From Puniceicoccales bacterium Verruco_01 (lineage in GTDB: Bacteria > Verrucomicrobiota > Verrucomicrobiia > Opitutales > Oceanipulchritudinaceae), in contig LVBV01000019.1 in assembly GCA_001604565.1 (NCBI GenBank), positions 1-33,230 on the forward strand: a DNA stretch of 33,230 nt, given 5' to 3'. Position numbers and translations under genes: made by a program. This document shows positions 7,527 through 16,317 of this stretch, one piece after another; the stretch's first letter is position 1; each line of letters begins with the position of its first letter. The notes below the pieces were generated by a model. That model had not been told where the DNA came from. It saw only the letters and a list, made by a program, of their open reading frames with translations, and did no database searches.

Positions 7527-8200
7527 AAACCCCGGTACTGTTGGCAGCCATGGCACTCACACTCGCGGCACTCCCGGCGCAGGCGGAGGATTCTCCGGCT
7601 CCCGCGTCCATGCATGTGGCCCTGATGATTGACGACGGTCCGGGCCAGTTCACGGAGGGCTTTCTCGCCGTCCTCAAGGAAAAGGGAGTCCCCGCCACCT
7701 TCGACCTCATCGGGACGAACGTGGAGAAGTTCCCGAGCCTTGCCGCGAAGATCGCCGAGGCGGGCCACCAGATCTGCAACCACTCCTTCTCGCACCAGAG
7801 CCCGAAGAACCTTTCCGACGCGCAGCTTGAGGCGGAAATCCTCGGTGGGGCGGAGGTGATCCGCAAGGCCACGGGGAAGCTCCCCGTGTTGTACTGGCCC
7901 CCGTATCTGGAGGCCGATCCGCGGCAGATCCATCTTCTGCGCATCCACGGGATGAAGCTCTGCCAGTGGCAGGGCATTGCCTCCGGCGACGACTGGATGG
8001 AGCAGAACGGCGCGGCGGAAATCATCGAGAACGTCGTGACGCGGGCAAGCGACGGCCACCTGATCCTGATGCACGAGTTCCGAAAAGAGTCGCTCGACGC
8101 ATTGCCTGTCATCATCGACAAACTCAAGGCCAAGGGCGCGATCTTCCTCACTTACGACGAGTTGCAGGCATACCGCGCCTCCCTGTTCAATGGAAAATAA
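7523..8200 (+). CDS. Secreted polysaccharide-deacetylase-like protein (NodB/CE4 fold)
   Basis: A 225-residue protein with a signal peptide (hydrophobic 5-17, likely cleavage after AQA at 21) and one NodB homology domain. Motif 1 is MIDDGP, with D37 as base and D38 as metal ligand. Motif 2 is H87-S-F-S-H91, so the Asp-His-His metal triad is complete, and the late His motif is LMHE (H184). Motif 3, normally R-x-P-Y/W with a catalytic Arg, reads YWPPYLE, so the Arg is Trp125. It is therefore probably a metal-dependent de-N-acetylase acting on peptidoglycan or an exopolysaccharide, or a divergent relative with altered chemistry. Its ATG overlaps the nrdR stop by 4 bases. Confidence 0.85.
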   Translation: MKTPVLLAAMALTLAALPAQAEDSPAPASMHVALMIDDGPGQFTEGFLAVLKEKGVPATFDLIGTNVEKFPSLAAKIAEAGHQICNHSFSHQSPKNLSDAQLEAEILGGAEVIRKATGKLPVLYWPPYLEADPRQIHLLRIHGMKLCQWQGIASGDDWMEQNGAAEIIENVVTRASDGHLILMHEFRKESLDALPVIIDKLKAKGAIFLTYDELQAYRASLFNGK

Positions 8201-8672
8201 GGATCCTGATCTCATCGCCAAGAACGCAGCCGTGGCGGCCCTGTTCTATCCGCTGACGGGCAACGATCCGTTCCTTGGCGACAGCCTGCGCTCCGGCATC
8301 GACAGCGTCCTCTCGGGCGAGGGCGGGGCTCCCGCCTCCTTCGACTCCTTCATGCGCAAGGCTCTGGAGCTTTCCCGCGGGCGCGGGATGGGACGGGGAA
8401 GCGCCGTCGGCCACCTGAACCTGCGCGGGCGCTCCTACGAGCCGTTGTGGGTGCGTGGGGAACTTGTCGGGGCGCTCCGGCCCATGACGGGATGCACGAG
8501 GTCGATTCTTGTCGTGAGCGGGCTTTCGGGTGCGGTTTCCCGGGCGCTGCCGAAGCGTCGTCGCCGGACCCTCGCGGAGGAGGCGCTGGCCGAGGCGCGG
8601 CGCTATATCGACGCCCTCGCGGCGCGTTTTACCGCGCGCGGCTGCCGGCTCACCGTGCTCTACCTCGACTGA
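8190..8672 (+). CDS. Hypothetical protein, 160 aa
   Basis: I do not recognise this protein. It is 160 residues long, without signal peptide or membrane segment. It has an acidic/neutral N-terminal half (AALFYPLTGNDPF, GEGGAPASFDSF), a central hydrophobic strand (SILVVSGLSG, about 105-114), a very basic stretch (LPKRRRRTL, 120-128) and a C-terminal alanine/arginine-rich helix ending in a strand (RLTVLYLD). The ATG lies within the last codons of the deacetylase gene (11-base overlap), which supports translation coupling and a real gene. Its 3' end overlaps the convergent meaB by 13 bases. Codon use looks like that of its neighbours. Confidence 0.7.
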   Translation: MENKDPDLIAKNAAVAALFYPLTGNDPFLGDSLRSGIDSVLSGEGGAPASFDSFMRKALELSRGRGMGRGSAVGHLNLRGRSYEPLWVRGELVGALRPMTGCTRSILVVSGLSGAVSRALPKRRRRTLAEEALAEARRYIDALAARFTARGCRLTVLYLD

Positions 8673-9844
8673 CTCGCCGTTCCCCGGCTGCGGGAGAAAG
8701 CGTCGATCAGTTCGATCGTCGCGGCGGCGGGCGGCAGGGTGCCCCGTGCCACGGCGTTTTCCAGCCTCGGCAGGAGCGCGGCCACGGTGGGATCGCGGCG
8801 GAAGAGGTTCCGCAAGGCCTCGTCGATCATGGAATGCATCCACTCCACGTCCTGTTCGCGGCGGCGGGCCTCCCACACTCCGGACTTCTGCGTATTCGCC
8901 CTGAATTCGAGGACGGTGTCCCACAGCTCCTTCAGTCCGTCGCCCGTCCGGGCCGAGACCGTCATCGAGCGCGAGTTCCAGCCCTCGGTGGCCTGCTGGA
9001 GGTAGTGCAGGACCTGGTTCATGTCCGTCATGGCGGCGCGCGCGCGGGACACGTTGTCGCCATCGGCCTTGTTGATCGCGATCGTGTCCGCGATCTCGAT
9101 CACGCCCTTTTTGATGCCCTGCAAATCGTCCCCCGCGCCCGCGATGAGGACCAGGAGAAAAAAGTCCACCATGGAGCGCACCGTCACCTCGCTCTGGCCG
9201 ACGCCCACCGTCTCGATGAGGGCGATGTCGTAGCCCGCCGCCTCGCAGAGGACGAGCGTCTCGCGGCTCTTGCGCGCCACGCCTCCGAGAGCCCCGCCGG
9301 AGGGCGAGGGCCGGATGAAGGCGTTTTCCTCGCGCGATAAAAGTTCCATGCGCGTCTTGTCGCCAAGGACGCTGCCGCCGGATCGCGTGCTGGAGGGGTC
9401 GATGGCCATCACCGCCACCTTGTGTCCCTCCCTGCAGAGCTTCATGCCGAGGGCCTCGATGAGGGTGCTCTTGCCCGCGCCGGGGACGCCCGTGATGCCC
9501 ACGCGGATGCTCCCCCCCGCCTTGCCCTGCACGCGCCGCAAAAGTTCCGCGGCTTTTTCCTGATGCGCGGGGAGGTTACTCTCCACGAGGGTGATCGCAC
9601 GGGCGAGGATCGTGCGGTTCCCTTCCAGAACGCCTTTTTCGTATTCGTCGATCGAAAGTTCCGCGAGCTTCTTTGCCGGGCGGAACGGCACCGCGTCGGT
9701 TTCCCTGCCGGGGCGCACTTCGCTGAAAAAACCCTCGCCGCCGCCCTCGGGGGCCCATTCGGGGAGCTGCCGGGCCTCGCCAGAGCCGCAGGAGGCTTCG
9801 GTTTGGTGAGCGTCCGTCCCGCAGTGATGCGTGTCTTCTTCCAT
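8660..9844 (-). CDS. meaB: MeaB/ArgK-type G3E GTPase (methylmalonyl-CoA mutase chaperone)
   Basis: A 394-residue P-loop GTPase of the MeaB family, which guards and reloads B12-dependent acyl-CoA mutases. Walker A GVPGAGKST is at 119-127, the switch region AIDPSSTRSGGSVLGDK at 147-163, ETVGVGQSE at 211-219, and the guanine-specificity motif NKAD at 258-261. About 60 residues precede the family core, more than usual; they are low-complexity and hold two Cys and several His. The start at 9844 is chosen because its ATG shares one base with the pyrH stop (TGATG), implying coupled translation; a later start cannot be excluded. No mutase gene (mutA/mutB/scpA) is in the window, so the partner is unknown. 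Confidence 0.92.
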   Translation of the reverse strand: MEEDTHHCGTDAHQTEASCGSGEARQLPEWAPEGGGEGFFSEVRPGRETDAVPFRPAKKLAELSIDEYEKGVLEGNRTILARAITLVESNLPAHQEKAAELLRRVQGKAGGSIRVGITGVPGAGKSTLIEALGMKLCREGHKVAVMAIDPSSTRSGGSVLGDKTRMELLSREENAFIRPSPSGGALGGVARKSRETLVLCEAAGYDIALIETVGVGQSEVTVRSMVDFFLLVLIAGAGDDLQGIKKGVIEIADTIAINKADGDNVSRARAAMTDMNQVLHYLQQATEGWNSRSMTVSARTGDGLKELWDTVLEFRANTQKSGVWEARRREQDVEWMHSMIDEALRNLFRRDPTVAALLPRLENAVARGTLPPAAATIELIDAFSRSRGTASQSR

Positions 9845-10581
9845 CACTTGACAAGCGTCCCGATTTTTTCGCCGAGGACGGCCTTCCTGATGGCGCCTTC
9901 CTCGTGCATGTTGAAGACCATGATCGGCATGTTGTTGTCCATGCAGAGGGAAAACGCGGTGGAATCCATCACGTTCAGCCGCTGGCGGATGCATTCCATG
10001 AAGGTGATCTCCTCGAACTTCTTCGCGTCCGGGAATTTCATGGGGTCTTTGTCGTAGATCCCGTCCACCTTGGTGGCCTTGAGGATCACGTCGGCCTGCA
10101 CCTCGCTCGCGCGCAGGGCCGCTGTCGTGTCCGTGGAGAAATAGGGGTTGCCCGTGCCCGCGACGAAGATGACGATGCGCCCCTTCTCGAAGTGGCGGAC
10201 GGCGCGGCGCTGGATGAAGGGCTCGGCCACCTTCTCCATGGGGATCGCGCTCTGGACGCGGACCGGTGCGCCCATCTTCTCCAGGCAGTCCATGAGGGCG
10301 AGGCCGTTGATGACCGTGGCGAGCATGCCCATCGTGTCGCCCGTCGTGCGCGCGGTGCCGCGCTTGGCGCCCGCCAGCCCGCGGAAGATGTTCCCGCCGC
10401 CCACCACAAGGCCCACCTGCACGCCGAGGTCGTGGACCTCCTTGATTTCGCGGCAGATGCCGGTGAGGATGCCGTCGTCGATCGTGTCGCCGGTCTTGGC
10501 GTTCTTGAGGACTTCGCCGCTGATCTTGAGGACGATCCGTTTGAACTTGGGGGTGGGGGCCTGTGCTGCGTTCTCGGTCAT
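9844..10581 (-). CDS. pyrH: UMP kinase
   Basis: A 245-residue bacterial UMP kinase of the amino acid kinase fold, converting UMP to UDP in pyrimidine nucleotide synthesis. Seen in the sequence: [12 protein letters not shown] near residue 14, the phosphate-binding [10 protein letters not shown] near residue 60, [17 protein letters not shown] in the UMP site, and the C-terminal [12 protein letters not shown]. The start MTENAAQAP at 10581 gives the normal length; the frame is open further upstream but shows no similarity there. In many bacteria pyrH sits between tsf and frr; here it is followed directly by meaB with overlapping stop and start codons. Essential gene, confident call. Confidence 0.96.
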   Translation of the reverse strand: MTENAAQAPTPKFKRIVLKISGEVLKNAKTGDTIDDGILTGICREIKEVHDLGVQVGLVVGGGNIFRGLAGAKRGTARTTGDTMGMLATVINGLALMDCLEKMGAPVRVQSAIPMEKVAEPFIQRRAVRHFEKGRIVIFVAGTGNPYFSTDTTAALRASEVQADVILKATKVDGIYDKDPMKFPDAKKFEEITFMECIRQRLNVMDSTAFSLCMDNNMPIMVFNMHEEGAIRKAVLGEKIGTLVK

Positions 10582-10711
10582 GGCTTTTGAGGTTATCCGC
10601 GCCGCGCGTCGCCCGTCAAGCCGCCCTCCGGAAATGAGGATCTTGCGCGGGCCCGTCGCGTCGGTTAACCTCGAATCCATCTACCGTGGACCCAATAACG
10701 GTTTTCTTCCA

Positions 10712-12190
10712 ATGAATACCCGATTCCTTCTGGCGATGACGCTTCTTTCCATACCCGTCTCGGCCCCCGCCGATGTGACACTGCCCTCGATCTTTTCCGA
10801 CCACATGGTCCTCCAGCGCAACGCGGAGGTGACGATCTTCGGTCAGGCCAAGCCCTACGAGACCGTGACGGTCACGACCTCGTGGAACGACGAAGCCCCC
10901 TCGGTCCTCGTCGGGCGGGACAGCCGCTTTGCCTTGAAAATCCACACACCCGAAGCGGGCGGGCCGCACACCCTCACGGTGCAGGGCTACAACAAAATCG
11001 TCATTTCCGACATTCTGATGGGCGAGGTGTGGCTGGCGTCCGGTCAGAGCAATATGGAGTTCAGTACCGACTGGATCCACAACTTTGCCCGCGACATCCG
11101 CGCCGGGAAGATGCCGAAGAGCTTCGATCCCGACAGGGCCGAGGCGCAAATCGAGGAAGTGATCGCCAAGGCCGATCATCCGGAGATCCGCTTCTTCGCC
11201 ACGGCGCAGGTGCAGAGTGAGTGTCCCCAGCTCGACGCGCGCGGACAGTGGGTCGTCTGCACGCCGGAGACGATGCGGCACTTCAGCCTCCTAGCCTACT
11301 TTTTCGGCGAAAAGCTGAACGCGGCCCTCAAGGTGCCGGTGGGCCTGATTCACAGCAGCTGGGGCGGCACCCCGGCGGACGTGTGGACGCCGAAAGAGGC
11401 CATGATGGCCGATCCCGTCCTCGCGGAATTTGCCGCGAAGCGGGATCAGAACACCTGGGGCCCCAACGCCCCGGGAGTCCTCTACAACACGATGATCGCT
11501 CCGGTCATTCCCTATCGTATCGCAGGGCTCATCTGGAATCAGGGCGAGGAGAACGTCGGGCAGTCGCGCGGGGACGAGGTGTACGCCCGGCTTTATGCGG
11601 CGATGGTCAAAAGCTGGCGGGAAAAGTGGGGGCGCGACTTCCCCGTCCTTTACGTGCAGATCCCGCCCTACCGCTACGATGCGGGCAATCCCAAGGCCTT
11701 CCGCGCCGCCGTCCTGCGGGACGCCCAGCGCCGGGCCCTCGCGGAAATTCCGGAAAGCTACATGGTCGTGGCGAGCGACGTGGCCGAGCCGGAGAACATC
11801 CACCCGATCGACAAGCTGACCGTGGGAACCCGTCTTGCGGACTGGGCCCTGCGCGAGGTGTACCATGCCGATGTCCCGGTCCCCTGCGGCCCGCTCTACG
11901 CGGGAATGTCGGTGGAGGGCTCGTCCATTCGCGTGTCCTTCCAATACGCGGAAGGGACTCTCAAGAGCGCCGACGGCAAACCGCTCACCGGTTTCGAGAT
12001 CGCCGGGGCCGACCGCGTCTTTCACCCCGCGACCGCGAAGATCGAGGGCGGGACGGTCCTCGTGTCCGCGCCCGAGGTGAAGAAGCCGCTCGCCGTGCGC
12101 TTCGCCTGGCGCGACGACGCCATGCCGAACCTCGCGGGCGGCACGAATCTCCCGGCCTCCACCTTCCGCACCGACGACTGGCCGCTTTAG
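10712..12190 (+). CDS. Secreted sialate O-acetylesterase (SASA/SGNH family)
   Basis: A 492-residue carbohydrate esterase that removes O-acetyl groups from sialic acids or other acetylated glycans. A signal peptide (MNTRFLLAMTLLSIPVSAPA) directs it out of the cytoplasm. The family opening LPSIFSDHMVLQR is present. The nucleophile is S113 in LASGQSNMEF, followed by LIHSSWGGTPADVW and IWNQGEENVG, and the catalytic His is H364 in ENIHPIDK. The C-terminal part (about 390-492) is a beta-rich domain. Length is in the usual range. Start at 10712 puts the signal peptide right at the N-terminus, although no Shine-Dalgarno site is visible. It stands alone, divergent from pyrH; it may serve use of host or mucin glycans, but the window gives no other evidence for that. 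Confidence 0.9.
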   Translation: MNTRFLLAMTLLSIPVSAPADVTLPSIFSDHMVLQRNAEVTIFGQAKPYETVTVTTSWNDEAPSVLVGRDSRFALKIHTPEAGGPHTLTVQGYNKIVISDILMGEVWLASGQSNMEFSTDWIHNFARDIRAGKMPKSFDPDRAEAQIEEVIAKADHPEIRFFATAQVQSECPQLDARGQWVVCTPETMRHFSLLAYFFGEKLNAALKVPVGLIHSSWGGTPADVWTPKEAMMADPVLAEFAAKRDQNTWGPNAPGVLYNTMIAPVIPYRIAGLIWNQGEENVGQSRGDEVYARLYAAMVKSWREKWGRDFPVLYVQIPPYRYDAGNPKAFRAAVLRDAQRRALAEIPESYMVVASDVAEPENIHPIDKLTVGTRLADWALREVYHADVPVPCGPLYAGMSVEGSSIRVSFQYAEGTLKSADGKPLTGFEIAGADRVFHPATAKIEGGTVLVSAPEVKKPLAVRFAWRDDAMPNLAGGTNLPASTFRTDDWPL

Positions 12191-12475
12191 CAGGGACTCG
12201 TCCCTGCACCCCCGCGTCCTCCGGACGCGGAAAAGGGCTTCGCCCTTACGCGGAGCTTCGCTGCCGCTATCCTGAAAAATGGGCGTCTTGTCTGTGTTTT
12301 GGACCGGATGGCTCTTTGCGAGAATGGGTATAAACTCGTCGGAGCAAAGAGCCATTCCGGGTCGGGGCTATCGGCGCCTTCGAGCCAAGGTGTCAGACGC
12401 CGGAGCTTCGCCTTCGCCCGTCCCGGGGAAGAGGGCGAACTGTCACGAAGAGTCCTTCCTTGCGCGGGACTCTTC
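12190..12475. repeat. Cluster of short inverted repeats in a 306-bp intergenic stretch
   Basis: The whole gap between the acetylesterase and the HAD gene (12191-12496) is made of hairpins. Four follow one another with tiny loops: 12190-12207 (GCAGGGA/TCCCTGC), 12212-12230 (CCGCGTCC/GGACGCGG), 12233-12247 (AAGGGC/GCCCTT) and 12250-12267 (GCGGAGC/GCT-CCGC with one bulge). Three larger ones follow: 12308-12355 (ATGGCTCTTTGC and its exact complement, 24-base loop), 12413-12439 (TTCGCCC/GGGCGAA) and 12447-12475 (GAAGAGTCC/GGACTCTTC). None has a T tract, so plain termination does not explain them. No gene is supported here. Confidence 0.8.
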
Positions 12476-12496
12476 CGCCCCGCATAACTAGCCCCC

Positions 12497-13159
12497 ATGC
12501 TTTCGGCGGCTTTATTTGACTGGGACGGCACGGTGGTGGACTCGGGCGCGGCGCACGAGAAGAGCTGGTTCCTCCTCGCAGAGGAGGAGAATCTGCCCCT
12601 CACGCGCGAGATGTTCCTTGCCTCCTTCGGGCGGACGAACAACTACATCATCCCCCACGCCTACAAGTGGACGAGCGATCCCGCCGAGGTGAGGCGCCTT
12701 GGCGAGCGCAAGGAAGTGATCTACCGGGAGATCGTCGCGAAGATGCGGGGCGCGGACCTCGCCCTGCCCGGCGCGGTGGAACTGGTGAAGAGCCTGCGGG
12801 CGGTGGGAGTCCCCTGCGGCGTCGGTAGCTCCGCCCCGCGCGCGAACATCGAGCAGCTCGTGCATCAGGTGGGCCTTGACGGCGCCTTCCAGACCCTTGT
12901 CACCGCCGAATGTGTGACTCGGAGCAAGCCCGATCCCGAAGTGTTCCTCAAGGGCGCTGCGAGCCTCGGCATCAACCCTGCGGACTGCGTCGTCTTCGAG
13001 GACGCCGTCCACGGCATCGAGGCGGGCAAAGCCGCCGGCATGAAGACCGTGGCGGTCCTCACCTCCCACAAAAGGGCCGACTTCGAGGGCCTTGCCGACC
13101 TCATCGTGGACCGGTTGACCGAAGTCACGCCCGAAAAGCTCCGCGAGCTTTGGGGGTAG
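12497..13159 (+). CDS. HAD-superfamily phosphatase/phosphomutase (beta-phosphoglucomutase-like)
   Basis: A 220-residue HAD hydrolase with a subclass I cap. Motif I is FDWDGTVVDS (D8 nucleophile, D10 acid), motif II is VGSSAPRAN (S111/S112), the motif III lysine is K144 in RSKPDPEVF, and motif IV is VVFEDAVHG with E168 and D169. The HG-x-x-AG-x-AAGM stretch after it is typical of phosphoglycolate phosphatases and beta-phosphoglucomutases. The substrate cannot be read from the sequence. It stops 2 bases from the convergent higA stop and has no terminator of its own. The upstream region is the hairpin cluster. Confidence 0.88.
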   Translation: MLSAALFDWDGTVVDSGAAHEKSWFLLAEEENLPLTREMFLASFGRTNNYIIPHAYKWTSDPAEVRRLGERKEVIYREIVAKMRGADLALPGAVELVKSLRAVGVPCGVGSSAPRANIEQLVHQVGLDGAFQTLVTAECVTRSKPDPEVFLKGAASLGINPADCVVFEDAVHGIEAGKAAGMKTVAVLTSHKRADFEGLADLIVDRLTEVTPEKLRELWG

Positions 13160-13161
13160 GA

Positions 13162-13461
13162 TTACGCCGCGACCGGCGACACCTTTGACCGGATCGCCTC
13201 GCCTTTTTCCCTCTCGGTCTTGCGCAGGTCGTAATCGGCCTGAAGGTGAAGCCAGAGTTCCGGCGAGGTCTTGAAGAACGTGGCGAGGCGGATCGCCGTT
13301 TCCGCCGAGATGCGGCGCTTGCCGTTCACGATTTCGCTCAGGCGCACCTCGGCGATGCCGCAACGCTCCGCCACGGTCTTCTGCGACAGGCCGGAAGGCT
13401 CGATGAATTCCTCGAAAAGGATGCGCCCCGGAGGGTCCAGCGGAATGAGTTCGTTCTTCAT
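13162..13461 (-). CDS. higA: HigA-family antitoxin (XRE HTH)
   Basis: A 99-residue HigA/VapI-type antitoxin. It opens with the family motif PPGRILFEEFIEPSGLSQ and has an XRE helix-turn-helix at about 25-60 (KTVAERCGIAEVRLSEIVNGK, read in two parts: KTVAERCG and VRLSEIVNG). It binds and neutralises HigB and, by family precedent, represses its own operon. Its ATG follows the higB stop after a single base, so the order is toxin first, as is normal for hig modules. Confidence 0.9.
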   Translation of the reverse strand: MKNELIPLDPPGRILFEEFIEPSGLSQKTVAERCGIAEVRLSEIVNGKRRISAETAIRLATFFKTSPELWLHLQADYDLRKTEREKGEAIRSKVSPVAA

Positions 13462-13462
13462 G

Positions 13463-13744
13463 TTAGTGATAGTCGATGATTTCCACCTCGTGGGCGGCGC
13501 CGTCGGCCCAAGTGAAACAGAGTCGCCACCGGTCGTTGATGCGGATGGAATACTGTCCTGCGCGGTCGCCTTTGAGCGCCTCCAGCCGGTTTGAGGGAGG
13601 GGCGAGCAGTTCCTCGATCCGGACGATGGCGTTCAGGACGCGCAGCTTGTTGAGCGCCCGGCGCTGGATGTCCGCCGGGAAGGATCGCGAATACTGCCCC
13701 CGGTAGATTCGCTCCGTCTCCCTGTCCCGAAAACTGGCGATCAC
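13463..13744 (-). CDS. higB: HigB-family toxin (RelE superfamily, ribosome-dependent mRNA interferase)
   Basis: A 93-residue RelE/HigB-type toxin that by family precedent cleaves mRNA on the ribosome. Recognisable parts are IASFRDRETERIY at the start, RRALNKLRVLNAI, PPSNRLEALKGDRAGQYSIRIND, and RWRLCFTW with VEIIDYH at the end; the RWR and H93 region holds the residues usually linked to catalysis. The start is a GTG at 13744, only about 8 bases after a plausible -10 box (TAACTT at 13758-13753), so the message may be nearly leaderless. The operator-like repeats upstream support autoregulation by HigA. Confidence 0.9.
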   Translation of the reverse strand: MIASFRDRETERIYRGQYSRSFPADIQRRALNKLRVLNAIVRIEELLAPPSNRLEALKGDRAGQYSIRINDRWRLCFTWADGAAHEVEIIDYH

Positions 13745-13752
13745 GCTGGGGC

Positions 13753-13804
13753 AAGTTACACATTTGTGGAATCAATGCAAGTGCTGATTCCATATTTGTG
13801 GAAT
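13753..13804 (-). promoter_or_regulatory. higBA promoter and operator
   Basis: On the minus strand TTGCAT (13780-13775) and TAACTT (13758-13753) are 16 bases apart. The -35 sits between the arms of a perfect 7-bp inverted repeat, GGAATCA (13768-13774) and TGATTCC (13785-13791). In addition, ATTTGTGGAAT occurs twice, at 13762-13772 and 13794-13804, exactly 32 bp or about three helical turns apart. A HigA dimer bound here would block the promoter. Confidence 0.65.
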
Positions 13805-13878
13805 TTTACCCCGCATCCGGAAAAAATGCCGTCCCGGAGCGAAGAAAAATCCTGTGTTTTTTCCCCGGCAGAGGTTAG

Positions 13879-15624
<1,746 letters not shown>

Positions 15625-15630
15625 GGGGAG

Positions 15631-16317
15631 TTACTGGGCCGGGTGTAATGCCCCGCCCGCGAGGAGCAGCTTTTCGTCGGCCCTTGCCGCGAAGCTGCGG
15701 TTGTGGGTGACGAGGACCAAGCTCGCGCCCTCCTCGGCGCAGATGGCCAGGAGCAGGTCCATCACGATTCCGCCGCTCTTTTCGTCGAGGTTCCCGGTCG
15801 GCTCGTCCGCGAGGAGCACTTTCGGGCGGTTCATGAGGGCCCTTGCCACGGCCACCCTCTGGCGCTCGCCGCCTGAGAGCGTCGCGACCTTGCCGTGCAG
15901 CCTCTCGCCGAGGCCCATGCGCTTCAAAAGATCCTCGGCTCTGTTCCGGTCCGGCTTCAGGCCCGCGACCTTTGCCGCGAGGGTCACGTTCCCCACCGCG
16001 TCCAGCTCCGGCACGAGGTAGTAGGACTGGAAGACCATGCCCATGAAGCGCCCGCGCGTCGCGGCAAGGCGGGTCGCCTGCTCGGCCTCCACGCGGCGGC
16101 CCTCCCATTCGAGGGTGCCCGAGTCCGGCTTTTCCAAGCGCGAGAGGAGGTTCAAGAGCGTGGTCTTGCCGCAACCGGATTCTCCGCGGATCGAGACGCT
16201 TTTCCCGGCGGTCACTTCCAGCGACACGCCGGAAAGGACGGGAATCGAGACCGCGCCGCTCTTGAAGCTCTTGGCGAGGGCTTCGGCCTTGAGGACGATG
16301 TGGGGAGTCGTGTCCAT
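15631..16317 (-). CDS. lolD: ABC transporter ATP-binding protein, LolD-type
   Basis: A 228-residue ABC ATPase of the LolD/MacB type. Walker A is GESGCGKTT (45-53), the Q-loop is Q97 in FQSYY, the signature is LSGGERQR (147-154), and Walker B is VLLADEP (167-173) with TGNLDE after it. VLSGVSLEV and SRLEKPDSGTL are typical of lipoprotein-release ATPases. Its ATG overlaps the stop of the permease gene upstream (TAATG), so the two are translated together and almost certainly form one transporter in the inner membrane. Confidence 0.9.
   Translation of the reverse strand: MDTTPHIVLKAEALAKSFKSGAVSIPVLSGVSLEVTAGKSVSIRGESGCGKTTLLNLLSRLEKPDSGTLEWEGRRVEAEQATRLAATRGRFMGMVFQSYYLVPELDAVGNVTLAAKVAGLKPDRNRAEDLLKRMGLGERLHGKVATLSGGERQRVAVARALMNRPKVLLADEPTGNLDEKSGGIVMDLLLAICAEEGASLVLVTHNRSFAARADEKLLLAGGALHPAQ

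Noticed and set aside
10148..10711. In-frame upstream extension of the acetylesterase
   Set aside because: It is antisense to pyrH and would bury the obvious signal peptide at 10712.
12279..12491. Short open frames in the hairpin region
   Set aside because: They lie on inverted repeats, overlap one another in two frames and have no recognisable start signals.
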